A stretch of 26,177 nt of DNA from Thermoplasmatota archaeon (GTDB lineage: Archaea > Thermoplasmatota > Thermoplasmata > Thermoplasmatales > GCA-001856825). The notes under the pieces are model-generated. The model saw only the letters and a list, made by a program, of their open reading frames with translations. It searched no databases and was not told the DNA's origin. The DNA is taken from assembly GCA_023379555.1 (NCBI GenBank), contig JAMCQR010000057.1, positions 1-26,177 of the forward strand. The letters are read 5' to 3'. The position numbers and the translations under genes are program-made. This document shows positions 21,719 to 26,177 of this stretch, in pieces; within the stretch, counting starts at the first letter, position 1, and the number at the start of each line of letters is the position of its first letter.

Positions 21719-22623
21719 GAATTTTAATATCAGACCAAATCCACCCTGAGGGGGTCTCTTATTTGAAGAGTGCAGGATTCGATGTAGAGGAGAAACTCGA
21801 CCTCAGGAATGATGAACTGATGAAAGAGATCCCAACCTATGATGCATTAATCGTGAGAAGCAAGACAAAGGTTACAAAAGAAATTATCCAAGCAGGAACG
21901 AATCTGTTGGTTATTGGTAGAGCTGGAGTCGGTCTCGACAACGTAGATGTTGTCTCCGCAAAGGAGAGAAATATCAAAGTCCTTAACACTCCCGACGTAA
22001 GTACAACATCTGTTGCAGAGTTGGTAATGGGGTTCATGATATCAGCAATGAGACACATTCCGCAGGCGACTGCGTCAATAAAATTAGGTGAGTGGAAAAA
22101 AGAAAGGTTCGCAGGAAAAGAACTCGCCGGTAAGACACTCGGAATTGTAGGTATAGGGAGGATTGGAAACGCTGTAGCAAAGAGAGCAGCAGCTTTCGAC
22201 ATGGAAGTCATTGGATTCGATCCATACGTGAACAACTCAGAAAGAATACAAAGCGTAAATTTCGACACACTACTGAGTAAATCGGATGTGGTATCATTTC
22301 ACGTTCCCCTAACGGAGAGTACTTATCACATGCTGTCACTAAAAGAGATAAAGAAAATGAAGAAAGGGGTAGTGATCATAAATGCTTCGAGGGGAGGGAT
22401 CATAGACGAGGAGGGACTGAAGCAGGGGCTCGATGAAGGAATAGTGGGAGCCGTTGCGCTAGACACATTCGAGTTCGAAAAGCCTTTTTCAACGGTACTG
22501 GCTGGTTACGAAAACTTCATTGCAACTCCTCACACTGGGGCCCAGACGGAGGAGGCACAAAGGAGGGCAGGTATAGAAATTGCCAAGGTACTTGTTAACT
22601 ATCTTAGGGACAATAAGAGCTGA
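21715..22623 (+). CDS. serA: D-3-phosphoglycerate dehydrogenase, short form
   Basis: Oxidises 3-phosphoglycerate to 3-phosphohydroxypyruvate with NAD, the first step of serine synthesis. The 302-residue protein is a D-2-hydroxyacid dehydrogenase with the Rossmann motif GIVGIGRIGNAVA near 142-154. The catalytic Arg lies in NASRGGIIDEE, and the His in the C-terminal PHTGAQTEEA with a preceding Glu. It ends shortly after the catalytic domain and lacks the ACT or ASB regulatory domains of longer SerA proteins, so serine feedback through this subunit is unlikely. ATG 21715 overlaps the aminotransferase stop, and the DUF1015 gene follows 4 nt after its stop. Confidence 0.93.
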   Translation: MRILISDQIHPEGVSYLKSAGFDVEEKLDLRNDELMKEIPTYDALIVRSKTKVTKEIIQAGTNLLVIGRAGVGLDNVDVVSAKERNIKVLNTPDVSTTSVAELVMGFMISAMRHIPQATASIKLGEWKKERFAGKELAGKTLGIVGIGRIGNAVAKRAAAFDMEVIGFDPYVNNSERIQSVNFDTLLSKSDVVSFHVPLTESTYHMLSLKEIKKMKKGVVIINASRGGIIDEEGLKQGLDEGIVGAVALDTFEFEKPFSTVLAGYENFIATPHTGAQTEEAQRRAGIEIAKVLVNYLRDNKS

Positions 22624-22627
22624 ATTT

Positions 22628-23803
22628 ATGGTTGAAGTTCTACCATTCAAAGGATTGGGGTTCAAGCCCGGTAATCTTAAGGAAATCATAACTGAGCCCT
22701 ATGACAAGATACCAAATGACCTGCAAAGGACATACTACGAACGCAGCGAGAACAATTTCATACGACTGAACCTTCCTACTAGTACTGACCCCTACAATTC
22801 CGCCAAAAAAACACTCGAAGAATGGAGAAATAATGGGACACTGAAGGAGGATCAGTCGCCGTTCTTTTATCAATACATCGAAGAATTCAACCTATATGGA
22901 GTAAAGAGGAAAAGGAGCGGACTGTTTGCCATAGTAAGATTGGAGGATTATGATGAGAAAAACATATTTCGGCATGAGAGGACATTCTTGAACCCCAAAG
23001 ACGATAGATTGAAAATGCTCAGAGCAACACAAACAGATCTGGAACCGATTCTCTTCCTGTATGACGATGTTAACATGGAAGTGATGAAGATAATCGACTC
23101 AGTGGAGAAAGAGAACGAGTCTGATTTTGTGGACGAAAACGGAACAAGGCATATCCTCAAAAGATTTGAGTCTCCTGAAATTACATCCTTTTTTAAACAG
23201 AAAAAACTTGTAATTGCAGATGGACACCACAGGTACGAATCTGCATTGGCATACGGCAAGGAAATGGGATTCACTGGTGGCACCGGATATGTGATGGCTG
23301 TACTTGTGAACAAGTATGATCCGGGTTTGGTTGTCATTGCTACCCATAGAGTGGTACAATCTGGAACTCTTCCCGCTGAAAAACTTCTAGAAGGGCTGAA
23401 GGAGAACTTCGTGATAGAAGAAATAGATAAGAGGGAAGTTTTAGATCCACTGAGGAGCGATATCATATTCTACTACAAGGACCACTATTTTTCCCTTACC
23501 CCTAATGAGAATTTGCTAGCTTCATTGACTAACGTAGAGAAGCTCAATGCTTCATTACTAAACATGTTGATTGTTCCCCAGATCGCTAAATTATCAGGGG
23601 GAAATCCTATCACATATACCAGAAATGCTTCCGACGCCATTAGAAAAGTCGATGATGGTGAAGCTCGATACGCATTCTTATTGAAACCCATTGATCCAGG
23701 TAAGGTATGGGAAGTAGCTATTGAGGGGAAAGTTATGCCAGAAAAGTCAACCGATTTTTTTCCAAAGCTCGCATCAGGGTTGAAAATGTTTCGGTTGAAT
23801 TAG
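22628..23803 (+). CDS. DUF1015 family protein in the serine operon
   Basis: A 391-residue member of DUF1015. Family marks are the N-terminal EVLPFKGLGF and EPYDKIP, HERTFLNPKDDRLKMLRAT near the middle, and IADGHHRYESALAYG with DGHHR at 198-202. The DGHHR motif also occurs in ParB/Srx-fold proteins, including the free serine kinase SerK of Thermococcus, so a phospho-serine-related reaction is conceivable. DUF1015 genes commonly sit next to serA. No serB-type phosphatase is present in this operon, which leaves the last step unfilled. I chose ATG 22628, 4 nt after the serA stop, over a TTG at 22580 lying inside serA. Confidence 0.87.
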   Translation: MVEVLPFKGLGFKPGNLKEIITEPYDKIPNDLQRTYYERSENNFIRLNLPTSTDPYNSAKKTLEEWRNNGTLKEDQSPFFYQYIEEFNLYGVKRKRSGLFAIVRLEDYDEKNIFRHERTFLNPKDDRLKMLRATQTDLEPILFLYDDVNMEVMKIIDSVEKENESDFVDENGTRHILKRFESPEITSFFKQKKLVIADGHHRYESALAYGKEMGFTGGTGYVMAVLVNKYDPGLVVIATHRVVQSGTLPAEKLLEGLKENFVIEEIDKREVLDPLRSDIIFYYKDHYFSLTPNENLLASLTNVEKLNASLLNMLIVPQIAKLSGGNPITYTRNASDAIRKVDDGEARYAFLLKPIDPGKVWEVAIEGKVMPEKSTDFFPKLASGLKMFRLN

Positions 23804-24025
23804 TGATTGTTGAAAGCATCCTAGGTTTATTCGGTACCGGTTAAGAGCCTGAAGAAAAAGAATTTCGGAATGAGGAGGAGAGGTTGGAAATTAGTTATAA
23901 CAATGTGAGTAATCTCTACGCTCAATAGTTACTGTTTAAGATAACCCACAATATTCTTTCTTTAACGAATACAGAGTTGATTAAACCAGAACAATACATT
24001 TATTTGAAAGTCTATATCTAACATT

Positions 24026-24931
24026 GTGAATAGTTCGATCAAGGATGGGGTCTGGAAGATCATTGCAACCATTGCTATTTCGGTAGCAGTCCTTTATGCT
24101 GCAAGTTTTCTCCTCAGATACTACTCAAACTCCTACCCACAGTTAATAAGGTACCATTATCTCAGTTATATCCAGGACGCAATCGCAGCAGTTATCGCCG
24201 TCGGTCTTGCGATTGCAGTGGTCAGGATCATTGGTCACCTAATTAGTTCCTATGCAGAAAAAACCGAGGGGAGGAGGAACCTTAGAGGTGTTTTTATTCT
24301 TATACGGATTGTAATCTATGCGGCTGTAATATTCTGGTTCCTTTCTTATATTGGAATCAACCTTGCTGGAGCACTTGTTGGTGGTGCGATTGGAGGAATA
24401 GTTATAGGCTTTGCAGTTCAATCAATAGCCTCGAGCATTCTTTCTGGAATAATGATAACTGGTGGAGGATTTGTGAGACCAGGAGATGCTGTTTCAGTTT
24501 ATTCCTGGCTATTTGGACAAACTATAACCGGAAAAGTCGAAGAAGTAAAGTTGCTCCATACCAGAATCAGGAACTCTTTAGGACAAACTTTCTTGCTCCC
24601 AAACGGTGCGCTATTTGGGAGTACGATTTTCACACCACTTGGGATAGGGAGGAATCTTTCGTTTGCTCTTACCGTATTAATGCCTGCAGATATCCCAGCA
24701 GATAAACTAGTGGAGAAAGTAAAGTCAGCGTTGCAAGATGCTTCAGTCAAGCTTACGGATTTCACAGCAGACATCTATCTTATTGCAAAGAACAGCGGAT
24801 CAAACACATTCTCAGTCGTGATCAAATTCTCAGAAATCGAAAAACTATCATCATATCAGGATTTAATAAACACGATTTTCGATAGAGAGTACTGGGTTAT
24901 CAAGAACACCGCGATGATCGGCAAAAAGTAG
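24026..24931 (+). CDS. mscS: MscS-family small-conductance mechanosensitive channel
   Basis: A 301-residue homologue of MscS that should open under membrane tension to release solutes on osmotic downshock. Hydrophobic segments lie near 10-31, 46-71 and 88-109. The pore helix region is at about 112-150, with the glycine/alanine-rich GALVGGAIGGIVIGFAVQS and then ILSGIMITGGGFVRPGDAV, the typical TM3-to-beta-domain junction. The cytosolic part ends with the alpha-beta domain (ADIPADKLVEKVKSAL). The start is GTG 24026, about 25 bp after the TATA-like ACATTTATTT, so the mRNA is probably leaderless. It stands alone between the serine operon and the aldehyde dehydrogenase gene. Confidence 0.9.
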   Translation: MNSSIKDGVWKIIATIAISVAVLYAASFLLRYYSNSYPQLIRYHYLSYIQDAIAAVIAVGLAIAVVRIIGHLISSYAEKTEGRRNLRGVFILIRIVIYAAVIFWFLSYIGINLAGALVGGAIGGIVIGFAVQSIASSILSGIMITGGGFVRPGDAVSVYSWLFGQTITGKVEEVKLLHTRIRNSLGQTFLLPNGALFGSTIFTPLGIGRNLSFALTVLMPADIPADKLVEKVKSALQDASVKLTDFTADIYLIAKNSGSNTFSVVIKFSEIEKLSSYQDLINTIFDREYWVIKNTAMIGKK

Positions 24932-25105
24932 TATACTCAGGGGCTGAATTCCTTTGTGATACTCAAATCAATGTCCTGTTATTCCGTGTTTAATGTACAC
25001 CTAATTTGTTTGGAGCCATAGGTCATTCACCTCTTTTAATCTGCATCCGCTGTCTCAAACATACCACCGGTATCACTTATATGCCCAAGTTTGCATCACC
25101 AAAGT

Positions 25106-26177
25106 ATGAAACTTCTTATAGAGGGGGAATGGAGAGAATCCAGCTCAGGTCTGATGCAGGACAAGATAAATCCCAGCACGGGTGAAAAGATGGCTGAATT
25201 CCCACTTGCAACGAAAGATGATGTGGGGATGGCTATCTCTGCCGCTGCAGACGCATTCGAAAACTGGTACTATGCTGCTTCGAAGGAGCGGGGTAGAATT
25301 CTGTTCAAAGCTTCTTTACTCATTGAGGGAAGAAGAAAGGAGCTTGAGGATATCCTGATATCAGAGAATGGCAAACCTTCCCTCGAAGCAAAGGAGGAAG
25401 TAGACGGAGTCATAGACCAGATCAAGTACTACTCTGGATTCGAGCGGAAGATTAGTGGAGACTTGCTCGAAGGTCCCGGAAGTGAGGAAAAACTTTTCTT
25501 GCACAAAGTACCCTATGGAGTTGTAGTGGCACTCACGCCCTGGAATTTTCCAGCTGCCATGGTTGCCAGAAAACTGACCCCTGCCCTTCTGACCGGGAAT
25601 ACTGTCGTTCTAAAACCAAGCAGTGACACTCCTCTTTCTGCAGAGTGGATTGTTAGGAGGTTCACAGAGGCCGGAATACCAAATGGAGTACTTAATCTCG
25701 TCACTGGAAAGGGATCTGAGATAGGTGACTACATAGTTTCCCACAAGAAGGTTTCGTTAGTGAGCATGACGGGCTCCACTGAGACCGGGCAGAGAATAAT
25801 GAAGAATGCAAGTGCAAATATGGCCAAACTGATTCTGGAACTTGGGGGGAAGGCACCATTCATAGTGTGGAAAGACGCAGACATTAAGAATGCGATCAAG
25901 ACTCTACTCTGGGCAAAATTCTGGAATGCTGGACAATCCTGTATTGCTGCAGAGAGACTTTATGTCCATTCTGATATTTATTCGAATTTCATAAACAAGC
26001 TGCAACATGCACTATCCAAAATGAAAGTAGGGGACCCCAGGACATCCGATATGGGCCCTTTGATAAACAAGGGTGCATTGAACAACATGAAGGAAATTGT
26101 ACAAGATTCGGTATCGAACGGAGGCAAAGTTATCTTTGGTGGAGAGCAACCAGAATTGAAGGGAAAATTTTCAAAAG
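25106..26177 (+). CDS. NADP-dependent glyceraldehyde dehydrogenase (ALDH superfamily), 5' part
   Basis: The first 357 codons are present; the gene runs off the window. It oxidises D-glyceraldehyde to glycerate in the non-phosphorylative Entner-Doudoroff pathway of Thermoplasma-type archaea. The sequence has TPWNFP (oxyanion Asn), KPSSDTP (NADP pocket), MTGSTETG, LELGGKAP (general-base Glu) and GQSCIAAER (nucleophile Cys). It agrees over long stretches with the Thermoplasma acidophilum glyceraldehyde dehydrogenase as I recall it, for instance EEVDGVIDQI and SANMAKLILELGGKAP. Related semialdehyde dehydrogenases remain an alternative. ATG 25106 lies about 26 bp after CTTATATG, so the transcript should be leaderless. 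Confidence 0.88.
   Translation, partial: MKLLIEGEWRESSSGLMQDKINPSTGEKMAEFPLATKDDVGMAISAAADAFENWYYAASKERGRILFKASLLIEGRRKELEDILISENGKPSLEAKEEVDGVIDQIKYYSGFERKISGDLLEGPGSEEKLFLHKVPYGVVVALTPWNFPAAMVARKLTPALLTGNTVVLKPSSDTPLSAEWIVRRFTEAGIPNGVLNLVTGKGSEIGDYIVSHKKVSLVSMTGSTETGQRIMKNASANMAKLILELGGKAPFIVWKDADIKNAIKTLLWAKFWNAGQSCIAAERLYVHSDIYSNFINKLQHALSKMKVGDPRTSDMGPLINKGALNNMKEIVQDSVSNGGKVIFGGEQPELKGKFSK

Noticed and set aside
1..26177. CRISPR arrays, complete insertion sequences or rRNA genes.
   Set aside because: No regularly spaced repeats, transposase frames or rRNA sequences were seen on reading both strands.

Overview
The window looks like the chromosome of a Thermoplasmatales-type euryarchaeon. 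The evidence is the archaeal translation cluster (L7Ae, S28e, L24e, Ndk, aIF5B, then a zinc-ribbon protein and aEF1B). Many genes have a TATA-like box 24-28 bp before an ATG or GTG, as expected for leaderless mRNAs. A non-phosphorylative Entner-Doudoroff glyceraldehyde dehydrogenase closely resembles the Thermoplasma enzyme as I remember it. Several surface proteins are rich in N-glycosylation sequons. Assignments rest on reading motifs and on memory of families; no database search was run.

Layout. Bases 1-1353 hold the end of formate-tetrahydrofolate ligase and threonine dehydratase. Bases 1351-1538 on the minus strand hold a previously unlabelled structured RNA that fits a three-hairpin H/ACA guide RNA, directly downstream of queF (1555-1992). 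A glycoprotein-like surface protein follows (2061-2975). Bases 3177-6779 are the translation operon. Next come a CDF metal transporter, an HtpX protease (minus) and a 967-residue surface protein. ArgS and a DUF72 protein lie on the minus strand. A 76-residue protein overlaps a CBS/zinc-ribbon protein. Then comes a bacterial-type tRNA-guanine transglycosylase whose last codon and stop lie inside a tRNA-Cys gene.

Bases 16198-20188 look like a decayed integrated element in the tRNA-Cys gene. A 10-bp copy of the tRNA 3' end recurs at 20189-20198, and a frameshifted integrase N-terminus sits just inside the tRNA side. The cargo is a four-gene minus-strand operon (membrane protein, 371-residue unknown, 55-residue unknown, possible uracil-DNA-glycosylase-fold protein) and a RelB/RelE-like toxin-antitoxin pair.

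Bases 20268-20587 carry a frameshifted HxlR-like regulator. A serine-biosynthesis operon follows (class V aminotransferase, SerA, DUF1015), then an MscS-like channel and the 5' part of the glyceraldehyde dehydrogenase.

Themes. RNA modification recurs: queF, tgt, a guide RNA and its binding protein L7Ae, and a tRNA gene. QueF keeps an intact NADPH-site motif and Tgt is bacterial-like, so this archaeon may make or insert preQ1 rather than only archaeosine. The four-gene operon of the tRNA-Cys island is the best candidate here for an undescribed system.
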